In this document: positions 8,555 to 19,599 of the stretch, one piece after another
Layout: every line of letters begins with the position of its first letter
Position numbering within the stretch: position 1 is the stretch's first letter
Origin: Aureimonas sp. AU12
Lineage (GTDB): Bacteria; Pseudomonadota; Alphaproteobacteria; Rhizobiales; Rhizobiaceae
Reading direction: 5' to 3'
Assembly: GCF_001463705.1 (NCBI RefSeq)
Contig: NZ_BBWH01000040.1
Location: 101,903-165,902, forward strand
Length of the DNA stretch: 64,000 nucleotides
Translations under genes and position numbers: made by a program
The notes under the pieces: model-generated
Database searches by the model: none
What the model saw: the letters and a program-made list of their open reading frames with translations, nothing else
Told to the model about the DNA's origin: nothing

Positions 8555-9306
8555 CAGACGACGCTCAACGCCTGCCGGCGCGCCAGCGACAGGCAGCGGC
8601 GACGGCGGATCTCGGTGCGCATCGCCGTCAGGTGCAGGGCGAAGAACAGCGCGGTGAAGCCGGCGGCGCAGAGAAACAGCGGCCAAAGATAGGTGGCGGG
8701 CATCGAAGGCCCGCCCATGCGCAGCACGCTGGCGGGCTGATGCAGCGTGTTCCACCAGTCCACCGAGAACTTGATGATGGGGATGACAACGAAGCCGACC
8801 ACGACGAAGACGGCGGCCATCCGCCCGCCGCGCTGCGGCTCCTCGAAGGCGCGCGTCAGCGCGATCAGCCCGAGATACATCAGGAAGAGCACGAAGACCG
8901 AGGTCAGCCGCGCGTCCCAGACCCACCAGGTGCCCCACATCGGCCGGCCCCAGATCGAGCCGGTGAAGAGGCAGAGAAAGGTGAAGACCGCGCCGATCGG
9001 CGCCGCCGTGCGGATGGCGACTTCCGCGATCGGATGACGCCAGACGAGGAGGCCGAGCGCCGAGACGCTCATCACCGTCCACACCATCATCGACAGCCAG
9101 GCGAAGGGCACGTGGATGAAGAGGATGCGAACCGTGATGCCCTGCTGGTAGTCTTCCGGCGCCTGCAGCGCGTAGAGGAGCCCGAAGCCCAGGCACGCGA
9201 TCGCCAGGGCATAGACCCACGGCACCAGCTTACCCGTCAGCTCCAGGAAGCGCGTCGGGTTGGCGAGGAGGGCGAAACGGGAGGGGCGTGCGGCGAGGTC
9301 GCTCAT
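8554..9306 (-). CDS. ccmC: Haem handling/export protein CcmC
   Basis: A 250-residue inner-membrane protein with six helices and the tryptophan-rich haem-binding signature WGTWWVWDARLTS between helices 3 and 4. The periplasmic histidines expected on both sides are present (VPFAWLSMM region after HVP, and TLHQPAS). CcmC loads haem onto the chaperone CcmE. Its stop overlaps the ccmD start. Unlike most ccm operons, a GNAT gene separates it from ccmB. Confidence 0.97.
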   Translation of the reverse strand: MSDLAARPSRFALLANPTRFLELTGKLVPWVYALAIACLGFGLLYALQAPEDYQQGITVRILFIHVPFAWLSMMVWTVMSVSALGLLVWRHPIAEVAIRTAAPIGAVFTFLCLFTGSIWGRPMWGTWWVWDARLTSVFVLFLMYLGLIALTRAFEEPQRGGRMAAVFVVVGFVVIPIIKFSVDWWNTLHQPASVLRMGGPSMPATYLWPLFLCAAGFTALFFALHLTAMRTEIRRRRCLSLARRQALSVV

Positions 9307-9393
9307 GGGGGCTTCGGCTGAGGTCCGTATCCCAGCGGTTTAGAACGACTCGAGCCCAGCGTCCATGACGGCGGCGCTCAACTTTGCGTCGGC

Positions 9394-9834
9394 TTAGCCC
9401 TCGCCGGCCCGACCGCCGATTCGCAGCGCCATGCCGATCGAGGCCGGCATCACCGGCTCGAAGCCGAACTTCGCATAGAGATGGCGCGCCTCGCCGTCGG
9501 CGACGAGGCTGACATAGGCGCTTTCGGGGGCGTTCTCGTGCAGCCACGCCATGAGGTCGCCGAAGATCCGCTTGCCGAGGCCGTGGCCCTGGTGCGCCGG
9601 CTCCACCGCCATGTCGACCACCTGGAAGAAGCAGCCGCCGTCGCCGATCACCCGGCCCATCGCCACCGCGCGGCCCTCGAAGCGCACGACGACGCCGTGG
9701 CAGGTGCCCGGCAGGCCGCGAAGCGCGGCGTCCTGCGTCTTCGGGCTGAGGCCGGACACGGCGCGAAGGCGGCGATAGTCGTCGACCGGGGGCGTCTCGG
9801 CGGTGAATGTGTAAAGCGCGGGATCGAAGGGCAT
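9394..9834 (-). CDS. GNAT-family N-acetyltransferase inside the ccm operon
   Basis: A 146-residue acetyltransferase of the GNAT fold. The acetyl-CoA pyrophosphate loop is visible as EPAHQGHGLGKRIFGDLMAW (Q/R-x-x-G-x-G/A pattern), followed by ARHLYAKFGFEPV, the typical C-terminal strand and helix. The gene lies between ccmB (stop 9855) and ccmC (start 9306), on the same strand, with gaps of 20 and 87 bases. It is therefore likely co-transcribed with the cytochrome c maturation genes. Its substrate is unknown, and no role for a GNAT enzyme in this pathway is established. Confidence 0.9.
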   Translation of the reverse strand: MPFDPALYTFTAETPPVDDYRRLRAVSGLSPKTQDAALRGLPGTCHGVVVRFEGRAVAMGRVIGDGGCFFQVVDMAVEPAHQGHGLGKRIFGDLMAWLHENAPESAYVSLVADGEARHLYAKFGFEPVMPASIGMALRIGGRAGEG

Positions 9835-9854
9835 GGGCTGTCGGGTCCGTCAGG

Positions 9855-10514
9855 TCAGTCGGCGGAAAGGCGGAGCGCGGCGGCGGCGGCGATCGTGCCG
9901 AGGACGCCGTAGAGAAGCGTCAGCGCCAGGAGAATGAGGAACGGCGCGCGAAACGGCTCGGCGTCGTTCACCGCACCATAGGTCGCGGCGACGCCGAAGA
10001 TCAGCACCGGCAGCACCAGCGGCAGCACCAGCACCGAGACCAGCACGCCGCCGCGCGGCAGCGCCGCCGCCACCGCGGCGCCGACCGCACCGATGAGGAC
10101 GATCGCCGGCGTGCCGACGAGAAGCGTCAGCGCCGTGGCCAACAGCGCGCGTGGCTCGATCGCCAGGAGAAGGCCGAGGAGCGGCGAGGCCAGCACCAGC
10201 GGCAGGCAGGCCGCGCACCAGAGCGCGCCCGCCTTCGCGAGCACCACGAGCGGCAGCGGCAGCGGCCCGGCGAGATAGAGATCGAGCGTGCCGTCCTCGC
10301 GGTCGGCCTGGAACAGCCGGTCGAGCGTCAGCAGCGTCGCCAGCAGCGCCCCGATCCAGAGGATCGCCGGGCCGATGCGCGTCAGAAGCGCCAGATCCGG
10401 GCCGACGCCGAAGGGGATCGTCGCGACCACGGCCAGAAAGAACACGATGCCCGCCATGCCGCCGCCCGAACCCGACAGCTGCAGCCTGAGATCGCGCAGG
10501 AACAAGGCCCGCAT
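9855..10514 (-). CDS. ccmB: Haem exporter permease CcmB
   Basis: A 219-residue membrane protein with six hydrophobic segments, the membrane partner of the CcmA ATPase. The N-terminus [15 protein letters not shown], the LDRLFQADREDGTLDLYL loop and the GTPAIVLIGAVGAAV helix match CcmB. The ATG at 10514 shares one base with the ccmA stop (ATGA-type overlap), so translation is coupled. CcmAB use ATP to release haem-loaded CcmE. Confidence 0.96.
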   Translation of the reverse strand: MRALFLRDLRLQLSGSGGGMAGIVFFLAVVATIPFGVGPDLALLTRIGPAILWIGALLATLLTLDRLFQADREDGTLDLYLAGPLPLPLVVLAKAGALWCAACLPLVLASPLLGLLLAIEPRALLATALTLLVGTPAIVLIGAVGAAVAAALPRGGVLVSVLVLPLVLPVLIFGVAATYGAVNDAEPFRAPFLILLALTLLYGVLGTIAAAAALRLSAD

Positions 10515-11194
10515 CACCCGATCTCGTCCCACGATCCGGGTTCGCCGGGTGCGGAACTCGCGAAAGCGTTCGGCGCGATCGCCTCCAGCCGCAGTTCCAC
10601 CGGCGCGTCGAGTTCCAGCGGCTGGTGCGTCGCGGCGATCACGATGCCCCCCGATCGCTGGCGCTCGCGGCAGAGCGAAGAGAACCGCGCCTGCGCCGCC
10701 CCATCGAGCGCCGCCGTCGGTTCGTCGAGGATCCAGACCGGCCGGTCGCTCACCAGCAGCCGCGCCATCGCCGCCCGCCGCCCCTGCCCCGCCGACAGGA
10801 CGCCCGCCGGCAGGTCGCCGGCTCCCGCCAGATCCACCGCTTCGAGTGCCTCGCGCACGCCGAGCCCCGTGCCGCCGAGAAACCGCCGCCAGAAGCCCAG
10901 CTCCTCCGCCACGGTGCGCCCCGCCTTCAGCGCGTTGCGATGGCCGAGATAATGCGCGACCTCCGCCACGGCCCAAGCCGGTTCACCATCCGCCGCCACC
11001 GCGCCCTCGACCCTCACAGATCCCGCCAGCGCCGGCAGCAATCCGGCGATCGTTCGCAGCAGCGTCGACTTGCCCGCCCCGTTCGCCCCCGTCACCAACA
11101 GCGCCGACCCCGCCGGCAGCACGAGATCGATCGGCGGCACGACCACGCGCCCGCCCCGCCCCGCCGCCAGTCCCGTCAAACGCAGCGTGATCAA
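10514..11194 (-). CDS. ccmA: Haem exporter ATPase CcmA
   Basis: A 226-residue ABC ATPase. Walker A is GANGAGKST, the signature motif is degenerate as LSAGQGRR, and Walker B is VWILDEP followed by ATHQPLEL as the H-loop. The frame is open to 11479, but the upstream part is repeat DNA. I take a TTG at 11194 as the start: it opens with [14 protein letters not shown], as CcmA proteins do, and GAGGAGG lies eight bases upstream. It is the first gene of the operon ccmA-ccmB-GNAT-ccmC-ccmD-ccmG. The other maturation genes (ccmE, ccmF, ccmH) are not in this window. Confidence 0.94.
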   Translation of the reverse strand: MITLRLTGLAAGRGGRVVVPPIDLVLPAGSALLVTGANGAGKSTLLRTIAGLLPALAGSVRVEGAVAADGEPAWAVAEVAHYLGHRNALKAGRTVAEELGFWRRFLGGTGLGVREALEAVDLAGAGDLPAGVLSAGQGRRAAMARLLVSDRPVWILDEPTAALDGAAQARFSSLCRERQRSGGIVIAATHQPLELDAPVELRLEAIAPNAFASSAPGEPGSWDEIG

Positions 11195-11248
11195 CGGCCC
11201 GGCCTCCTCGGTATGTCCTCCCCGCGTTCTGTCGCGCGGCGGGGGCGT

Positions 11249-11458
11249 TGGCAAGACGGAGCTTCGCCCTCGACCCACCCTTAGGGCGAGCCACGGGTCT
11301 CGCCCGTCCTGACGGACGGCCTCGAGGCCCTTGGAACCCCATCTGCTGTTTCCATCATCAGGGAAGGCCGGCGGCCCTCCCTGATGATGGACAAAAGAAA
11401 AGGAGGGTCCGGGACTTCTGTCCCGGACGAGGCACGGGGCGGCAGCCCCGCCATGCCA
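11249..11458 (+). repeat. Structured intergenic repeat, copy 1 (ccmA/acnA divergent region)
   Basis: Copy 1 of a three-copy family (others at 19600-19788 and 31966-32178, the latter inverted). Read in order, it holds a degenerate first hairpin, GGGCGAG...CTCGCCC, the shared string CCCTTGGAACCCCATC, and a central hairpin at 11352-11390 (arms CCATCATCAGGGA and TCCCTGATGATGG, then GGCC-GGC-GGCC). After these come an A-rich linker, TCCGGGAC...GTCCCGGA at 11408-11427, and GGGGC-GGCA-GCCCC at 11436-11449. The ends pair weakly as TGGCA-like/TGCCA. It lies between two divergent genes, upstream of both. No coding potential is apparent. Confidence 0.85.
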
Positions 11459-11750
11459 CCCGCTGGTCCCGCAGCGCACGCGAAGTTGACGCGAGGCCGG
11501 ATTTTCGGGGGTCGCAGGCGTGCTGGGGCCTTTATAGCCATTACAAACTTGCCTATAAGGCGCTCAACCACTCCAGCGACCGGCGTGGAGTCATCAGCGC
11601 CGATCTCAAGTGGCCTGCCTGCGTGGCGGGTCCCGGGGCGGACGGGCGGAAATGGTCGTACCCGCATCTTCCAACGTGCCCGCGTCTCGCGGGTGCGGCG
11701 GTCGTTCGCCTTTCGGACATGTCATGGTTCGAGAAGGAACGAGAGCCCCA
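11459..11750 (+). other. Long acnA upstream region with imperfect inverted repeat
   Basis: No gene is supported between the repeat and acnA. At 11528-11561 there is an inverted repeat, GCC-TT(T)ATAG ... CTATAAGGC, with a one-base bulge and a 15-base spacer; its right arm contains TATAAG, a fair -10 hexamer. If transcription starts just after it, the acnA leader would be about 180 bases long. Function (operator, promoter or RNA stem) is inferred, not shown. Confidence 0.4.
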
Positions 11751-14504
<2,754 letters not shown>

Positions 14505-14544
14505 AAACGGCTTGGGGGCCGCTTCTCGGCCCCTCGCCTCATCG

Positions 14545-14580
14545 CGCCGCCGCCCTCCCGACCGGGGGCGGCGGCGTTTT
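14545..14580 (+). terminator. Rho-independent terminator after acnA
   Basis: Stem CGCCGCCGCCC (14545-14555) pairs with GGGCGGCGGCG, loop of about ten bases, followed by TTTT. It is placed 40 bases after the acnA stop. Confidence 0.85.
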
Positions 14581-14824
14581 CATGCCGCGATCACGTCCAG
14601 CGAACATGGGTTTGCCGGATGTGATCGAGGTCTCGTTTGGTCCGCCGGGTCCGACGACGAAGCCTGTCCGCTTCGTCTGCCGATGCCTTGGCGCAACCCG
14701 CGGAGCCGGCGGCGCCCGGCGCATCACCCCCAAGTGAAGCCGGCGCGATGGCGCGGGCGGTTGGGTTCTGCGAGGGATGTGCCATCTCTCGATGCGACGA
14801 AGACGAACAGGAGCGATCGCCATC
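14581..14824 (+). other. Intergenic region between acnA terminator and DUF1223 gene
   Basis: About 245 bases with no supported gene. It has ordinary GC content and no long repeat. It probably contains the promoter of the DUF1223 gene, but I cannot identify the hexamers. Confidence 0.3.
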
Positions 14825-15616
14825 GTGCGCAACACGGCCGCCACCGCGCTGACCATCGGCTTCCTGGCTTGGGCGACCATCGTGCGCCCCGGCCCGGCGC
14901 TGGCCGGTGACAGCACCGCGACGAGCCGCGGCGTCTCGGGGGTGGTGGAGCTTTTCACCAGCCAGGGCTGCGCCTCCTGCCCGCCCGCCGACACGCTGCT
15001 CGCCCGCCTCTCGGGGCCGGGCATCGTCGCCCTCGCCTATCACGTGGACTACTGGGACTATATCGGCTGGGAGGACCCGCTGGGCTCGCGCAACAATGTC
15101 GAGCGCCAGAAGACCTATGCCAAGCGCCTGCGCACCGGCGCCCTGACGACGCCGCAGGCGGTGGTCAACGGCGTCGCGGCCGTGGCGGGCGGCGACGAGG
15201 CGGCGATCCGGCGGATCCTTGAGACCGAGCCGCTGGCCGGCGGGCCGGGCTCGGGCGGCACCGTGCCGGAGGTGCGCCTGGAAACGCAGGGGGACACGCT
15301 GCATGTCTTCGCCCGCAGCGGCCCGCTCGCGCCGGGCGACCGCCCGCCGGTGCTGATCTTCGTGACCTTCATCGACGAGACGCGCACCGCCGTGACGCGC
15401 GGCGAGAACACCGGGCACGAGCTCGTCAACACCCATGCGGTGCGCGACTGGCGGGTGGTGGGCACCGTGACCGACGAGGACATGCGCATCGACATGCCGA
15501 TCGGGCTGCTGGCCGACCCCGATGGCCTGCGCACCGGCTGCGCCGCGCTGCTCCAGGCGGTCGGCCCCGGCAACAAGCCGGGCCGTATCCTCGCGGCGGC
15601 CTCGCTCGAATTCTGA
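14825..15616 (+). CDS. DUF1223 thioredoxin-like secreted protein
   Basis: A 263-residue protein of the DUF1223 family. The GTG at 14825, preceded by AGGAG, gives a clean signal peptide (ALTIGFLAWATIV... ending ALA-GD). An in-frame ATG at 14777 would add 16 basic residues. The mature part starts with VVELFTSQGCASCPPADTLL, the family's CxxC motif in a thioredoxin-like fold, and continues with YHVDYWDYIGWEDPLGS and LTTPQAVVNG. The protein is expected in the periplasm. Its biochemical function is not established; a thiol-redox role is suggested by fold. The gene commonly follows acnA in Hyphomicrobiales. Confidence 0.9.
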   Translation: MRNTAATALTIGFLAWATIVRPGPALAGDSTATSRGVSGVVELFTSQGCASCPPADTLLARLSGPGIVALAYHVDYWDYIGWEDPLGSRNNVERQKTYAKRLRTGALTTPQAVVNGVAAVAGGDEAAIRRILETEPLAGGPGSGGTVPEVRLETQGDTLHVFARSGPLAPGDRPPVLIFVTFIDETRTAVTRGENTGHELVNTHAVRDWRVVGTVTDEDMRIDMPIGLLADPDGLRTGCAALLQAVGPGNKPGRILAAASLEF

Positions 15617-15779
15617 TCCGAACCAGCGCGTTGCGACGCCCGCCGCCGCCACGCGGCGCGATGCAGTCGGAACCGCCACCAGCGGCGCGTTGCAACGAAC
15701 GTCGCGGTCCCCATCTTCATGACAGGATGATGTCGCACTCTTGCCGGAGACCGGGTGCGACCCTCGAAGGGGAAGACGA

Positions 15780-16151
15780 TTGACCGAAGTGACGAACGAG
15801 CGTTCCGCCGCCCTCATCGATCTCGCCGAGATCCGGGGGGCGAACGCGCTTCCCGTGGTCTCCTTCGATCGGCACGAACTCGGGCAGATCCTGCGCGTCT
15901 ACGGGCGCATGGTCTCGGCCGGCGAATGGCGCGACTACGCGATCGACACCCTGCGCGACCGCGCGGTGTTCTCGATCTTCCGGCGCTTCAGCGAGATGCC
16001 GCTCTACCGCGTCGAGAAGAACCCCAAACTCGCCCGCAAGCAGGGCGCCTACAGCGTGGTGGCCGCGGGCGGCCTCGTGATGAAGCGCGGCCACGACCTC
16101 GCCCTCGTGCTGCGCGTCTTCGACAAGTCGCTGAAGCTCGTCGAAGACTGA
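15780..16151 (+). CDS. DUF2794 family protein
   Basis: A 123-residue soluble protein of the alphaproteobacterial DUF2794 family. I choose a TTG start at 15780: it follows GAAGGGGAAG at suitable spacing, and the reading L/M-TEVTNERSAALIDLAEIR aligns with the usual family N-terminus. Conserved core: VVSFDRHELGQILRVYGRMV, GEWRDYAIDTLRDRAVFSIF and RKQGAYSVV. The family has no known function. It sits downstream of DUF1223 on the same strand with a 163-base gap and converges with a drug exporter gene. Confidence 0.9.
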   Translation: MTEVTNERSAALIDLAEIRGANALPVVSFDRHELGQILRVYGRMVSAGEWRDYAIDTLRDRAVFSIFRRFSEMPLYRVEKNPKLARKQGAYSVVAAGGLVMKRGHDLALVLRVFDKSLKLVED

Positions 16152-16170
16152 AGCGTTACGCCCTGCGGCG

Positions 16171-17661
16171 CTACCGGGTGTGTTCGAGGCTCTCGCTGAC
16201 CTCGGCCGCCGGCCGCTTCACGGTTTCGGCGATCCGGCCGTGGCCGCTGATCTCGCGGCCGGCATCGGCGGCAAAGCGCAGGTTCCAGACCGTCGCCGCC
16301 AGCGAGATCGCCACCACCACCGCAAAGGCCGCCGAGAAGTCCGAGAGCTGCGGCTCGCCGTGCCCCTGGACGCGCATCGAGCCGTTCAGCGCCAGCGCGG
16401 CGACGCAGATGCCGAGCGACAGCATCAGCTGCTGGAAGGTCGTGTAGAAGCTCGTCGCCGAACTCATCTGCGCCGGGGAGATCCGGTCGTAGGCCACCGT
16501 GTTGTAGGCGGTGAACTGGAACGACATCGAGAAGCCGCAGCAGACCAGCACCCCGAAGATCAACGGCAGCGGCCAGTCCGGCCGGAAGAAGGCGCAGGCG
16601 CCGTAAAGCAGCGCCGCGACGATCCCGTTCGCCGCCAGCGCGTTGCGGAAGCCGAAGCGCCGCAGCAGCCGGGGCGCCAACGCCTTCATCATCAGCGAGC
16701 CGATCGCGGTGGCGATGGTGATCAGACCGCTCGTCGCCGCCGAAAGCCCGAAGCCGAGCTGCATCATCAGCGGCAGCAGGAACGGATGCGCCCCTTGCGT
16801 GATGCGCGTCAGCGATCCCGCGATCACCGAGGTTCCGAACGAGGGCACGCGCATCAGGGCGGGATCGAGGATCGGCGCGGGGTGACCCTTCGCATGGCGA
16901 AGATAAAGACCGCCGGTGACGAGACCCACCGCGATCAAGGCCAGCGCCATCAGCCCCTCGCCGTCGCGGCTGGCGCTCTCGAAGCCGAAGAGGAGCGAGC
17001 CCAGCGAGACGCCCGACAGGACCATGCCGACGGCGTCGAACGGACCGGTGCGCTCGCCCTTCGTCTCGTCGATGAAGAGGCTGACGAGCACCATGCCGAT
17101 GAGGCCGATGGGCACGTTGATGTAGAAGATCCAGCGCCAGTCCGCATAGGTGACGATGAGGCCGCCGACCGGCGGTCCGAGGATCGGCCCGATGAGCGCG
17201 GGCACGAGGAGCCAGGACATCGCCGAGACGAGGTCGCGCCGCTCCACCGAGCGCAGCAGCACGAGGCGCCCGACCGGCATCATCATCGCCCCGCCGAGGC
17301 CCTGCAGCAGCCGCGCGACCACGAGGAAGCCAAGCGAGGGTGCCTGCGCGCACAGAACCGAGCCGACGACGAAGACCCCGATCGCGGCGCGGAACACGGT
17401 GCGCGAGCCCCAGCGGTCGGCCACCGCGCCGCTGACGGGAATGAACACCGCGAGGCTGATCAGGTAGGAGGTGAGCGCGATGCTCATCGAGGGCGCGCCG
17501 ACGCCGAAATCACGCGCCATCGTGGGCAGCGCCGTCGCCAGGATGGTGGCGTCGAGCTGCTCCATGAACATGGCGCTGGCGACGATGAGGGCGACGGTGC
17601 GAAAGTTGCGCCGGGCGGGCGCGATGCCGGCAAGGCCGACGCTGGGAGACTGAACCGACAT
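16171..17661 (-). CDS. DHA2-family (14-helix) MFS drug exporter
   Basis: A 496-residue inner-membrane exporter of the EmrB/QacA (DHA2) type. Key motifs are LDATILATALPTMARDFG in helix 1 (motif D1), GAVADRWGSRTVF in loop 2-3 (motif A), and GPILGPPVGGLIVTYADWRW in helix 5 (motif C, antiporter signature). The hydrophobic profile fits 14 helices. No EmrA-like membrane-fusion partner is adjacent, so it may act alone. The substrate is unknown. It is divergent from the acyl-CoA thioesterase gene across 267 bases in which I see no gene. Confidence 0.9.
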   Translation of the reverse strand: MSVQSPSVGLAGIAPARRNFRTVALIVASAMFMEQLDATILATALPTMARDFGVGAPSMSIALTSYLISLAVFIPVSGAVADRWGSRTVFRAAIGVFVVGSVLCAQAPSLGFLVVARLLQGLGGAMMMPVGRLVLLRSVERRDLVSAMSWLLVPALIGPILGPPVGGLIVTYADWRWIFYINVPIGLIGMVLVSLFIDETKGERTGPFDAVGMVLSGVSLGSLLFGFESASRDGEGLMALALIAVGLVTGGLYLRHAKGHPAPILDPALMRVPSFGTSVIAGSLTRITQGAHPFLLPLMMQLGFGLSAATSGLITIATAIGSLMMKALAPRLLRRFGFRNALAANGIVAALLYGACAFFRPDWPLPLIFGVLVCCGFSMSFQFTAYNTVAYDRISPAQMSSATSFYTTFQQLMLSLGICVAALALNGSMRVQGHGEPQLSDFSAAFAVVVAISLAATVWNLRFAADAGREISGHGRIAETVKRPAAEVSESLEHTR

Positions 17662-17928
17662 GGGATCGAAACGAACGCTTCACGGGCGGCGACGAGCCGG
17701 GCCGCCGGACGGCGTGACACCTTCGATGGGAATCGCAAGGGGGACATACGGTTTCGGGTCGCCGATGGCCAGTCCTTCGCCGGTCACAATCGTCGCGTCT
17801 GCGAAATGCCGCTGCGAGCGCCGAGCGGCCGGAGGGATGGCAGCCGGCGAGATCGCGACGGGTTCGGGCAACCGACAAACGGCAGAACGGAGGGCGTGCG
17901 CGGGTTTTCCGGCAAGGGCGAGGGTTCG

Positions 17929-18336
17929 ATGAGCAACGGCGACGAGACACCCCAGGCGGAGCGCAACCCGCCGACGATCCGCACGATCGCCATGCCGGCC
18001 GACACCAACCCCGCCGGCGACATCTTCGGCGGATGGCTGCTGGCGCAGATGGATCTCGCCGCCGGCGCCGCGGCCGCCCGGCGCGCCCGCGGCCGCTGTG
18101 CCACGATCGCCATCGACGCCATGCAGTTCCTCAAGCCCGTCTATGTCGGCGACGAGGTCAGCCTCTATGCCGAGGTGGTCGCGGTCGGCCGCACCTCCAT
18201 GCGCATCGCCGTCGAAGCCTGGCGCCGCTCTCGCGAAAGCGAAGACACCGAGCAGGTGACGCGCGGCCAGTTCACCTTCGTTGCCATCGACGCCGACCGG
18301 AAGCCCCGCTCGATCGAGCCACGCGGCCTCCCCTGA
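17929..18336 (+). CDS. Acyl-CoA thioesterase (YciA-like hotdog fold)
   Basis: A 135-residue hotdog-fold thioesterase. The ATG at 17929 follows GAGGG. The family signature is TIAMPADTNPAGDIFGGWLL with AQMDLAAG, including the catalytic Asp of the acyl-CoA thioesterase II/YciA group (NPAGDIFGG). VGDEVSLYAEVV and GRTSMRIAVEAW follow as the second half of the fold. It hydrolyses acyl-CoA to free acid and CoA in the cytoplasm. The gene converges with the histidine phosphatase gene 22 bases away. Confidence 0.92.
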   Translation: MSNGDETPQAERNPPTIRTIAMPADTNPAGDIFGGWLLAQMDLAAGAAAARRARGRCATIAIDAMQFLKPVYVGDEVSLYAEVVAVGRTSMRIAVEAWRRSRESEDTEQVTRGQFTFVAIDADRKPRSIEPRGLP

Positions 18337-18358
18337 GGCCAAGTGCAGGGTCGCCGGG

Positions 18359-18931
18359 TCAGGCCGCCTCGATCGAGCGCCAGCGATGCAGCACGGTGCC
18401 GGTCTCGCGCTCGAACCGGAAGACATGGCCTTGGGCCCGCTGATCCTCGGCCCGCGTGATCGCAAGCCCCAGGAGGTGACAGAGCAGCAGCGTGCCGACG
18501 CCGCCATGGGTGACGATCACGACGTCTCCCGCGGGCGAGGCCCGCAGCACCGACGCAACGGCCGCTCGCATGCGCGCCTGCGCATCCACCGCCCGTTCCC
18601 AGCCCCGCACGCTCTCGTCCGGCGTTGCGAAGAAGGCATCCGCCGTCCGTTCGAACTCCGGTGCGGGCAGGAAGCCCGTCGCGGAGCGATCGTTCTCGCC
18701 GAGATCCTCGTCCACCCCAACCGGCAGGCCGAAGGGCGCTGCCAACAGACCCGCGGCTTCGATCGCCTTCACTTCCCGGCTCGCCCAGACCGCCGCCGGT
18801 GGCTCGAACCCGGGACGCTCCGCCAGGCCGCGCATGCGCGCGATGCCGCGCTCCGACAAGCGCCATGACGGCACCGGCCGTGCGGGATCGACGATCACCT
18901 CCGGATGGGTGACGATCATCACCGTCGCCAT
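18359..18931 (-). CDS. Histidine phosphatase superfamily protein with THP in place of RHG
   Basis: A 190-residue member of the histidine phosphatase (phosphoglycerate mutase-like) superfamily. The fold is clear from LSERGIARMRGLAERPGF, WASREVKAIEAAGLLA, and the second catalytic-His strand VVIVTHGGVGTLLLCHLLG. The N-terminal motif, normally RHGxT, reads MIVTHPEVIVDP: the phosphorylatable histidine (His9) is kept but Arg is Thr and Gly is Pro. Related Hyphomicrobiales proteins with this variant exist in my memory of the family, so this may be a stable subfamily. Activity should not be assumed. Confidence 0.85.
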   Translation of the reverse strand: MATVMIVTHPEVIVDPARPVPSWRLSERGIARMRGLAERPGFEPPAAVWASREVKAIEAAGLLAAPFGLPVGVDEDLGENDRSATGFLPAPEFERTADAFFATPDESVRGWERAVDAQARMRAAVASVLRASPAGDVVIVTHGGVGTLLLCHLLGLAITRAEDQRAQGHVFRFERETGTVLHRWRSIEAA

Positions 18932-18968
18932 CGATCGGACTTCCCGCGCTCGGCCCGCGCCGGTCCCG

Positions 18969-19526
18969 TCAGCCCAGCGTGCCCGGAAACACCGTCTCGT
19001 CCGGCATCGTCCCGTTTCCGTCGCCGAGCCGGTACTGCATGAACACCGTGTCGATCCAGCGGCCGAACTTGAACCCCGAACCCTCGAAGAGACCGATGTG
19101 CCGGAAGCCGACGCGCTCGTGCAACTTGATCGAGGGCTGGTGATCGGAGCCGCCGATCACCGCGATCATCTGACGGAACCCCTTCTCCTGGCACAGCTCC
19201 ACGAGCCGTCGCAGGAGCGCCGTGCCGATGCCCTGGCCCTTGGCCTGCGGCAGCATGTAGATCGAATCTTCCACCGACCAGCGATAGGCCGGCCGCGCCC
19301 GGAACGGCCCCGCATAGGCATAGGCCACCACCTCCCCATGCGCGTCGACCGCGACGATGTAGGGGTAGCCCTGCCCCGTCAGGTTGCGAAACCGCACCGT
19401 CATCTCCGCTTCGTCCGGCGGCATCAGTTCGTAGGTCGCCGTGCCGTGCAGAACCGCGTCCTCGTAGATCCGCTGCAGCGCCGGCACGTCGTCGAGACCG
19501 GCGTCGCGGAGGGTGAATGCACTCAT
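18969..19526 (-). CDS. GNAT N-acetyltransferase (phosphinothricin/methionine sulfoximine type)
   Basis: A 185-residue acetyltransferase. I start at the ATG at 19526 (MSAFTLRDAGLDDVPALQRI) rather than 19556. The pattern IYEDAVLHGTATYELMPPD, YAYAGPFRARPAYRWSVEDS, KGQGIGTALLRRLVELC and GSDHQPSIKLHERVGF is that of the Pat/Bar/MnaT group. These enzymes acetylate phosphinothricin, methionine sulfoximine or other amino compounds. The natural substrate here cannot be set from sequence. It stands on the minus strand downstream of the structured repeat copy 2. Confidence 0.92.
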   Translation of the reverse strand: MSAFTLRDAGLDDVPALQRIYEDAVLHGTATYELMPPDEAEMTVRFRNLTGQGYPYIVAVDAHGEVVAYAYAGPFRARPAYRWSVEDSIYMLPQAKGQGIGTALLRRLVELCQEKGFRQMIAVIGGSDHQPSIKLHERVGFRHIGLFEGSGFKFGRWIDTVFMQYRLGDGNGTMPDETVFPGTLG

Positions 19527-19599
19527 GAACCAAGGACCTCGCCTGTCGGGAATCACTGCCGCCGACCATAGGCGCGCCGCCCGGGCGGCTCAACGTAGT

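Noticed and set aside
11195..11479. Extended N-terminus of CcmA
   Set aside because: The extra 95 codons translate repeat DNA (copy 1); the CcmA fold begins at the TTG at 11194 with a good ribosome site.
16180..18336. 718-codon plus-strand frame that runs into the thioesterase gene
   Set aside because: Only the last 135 codons (from 17929) look like protein; the rest is antisense to the drug exporter gene.
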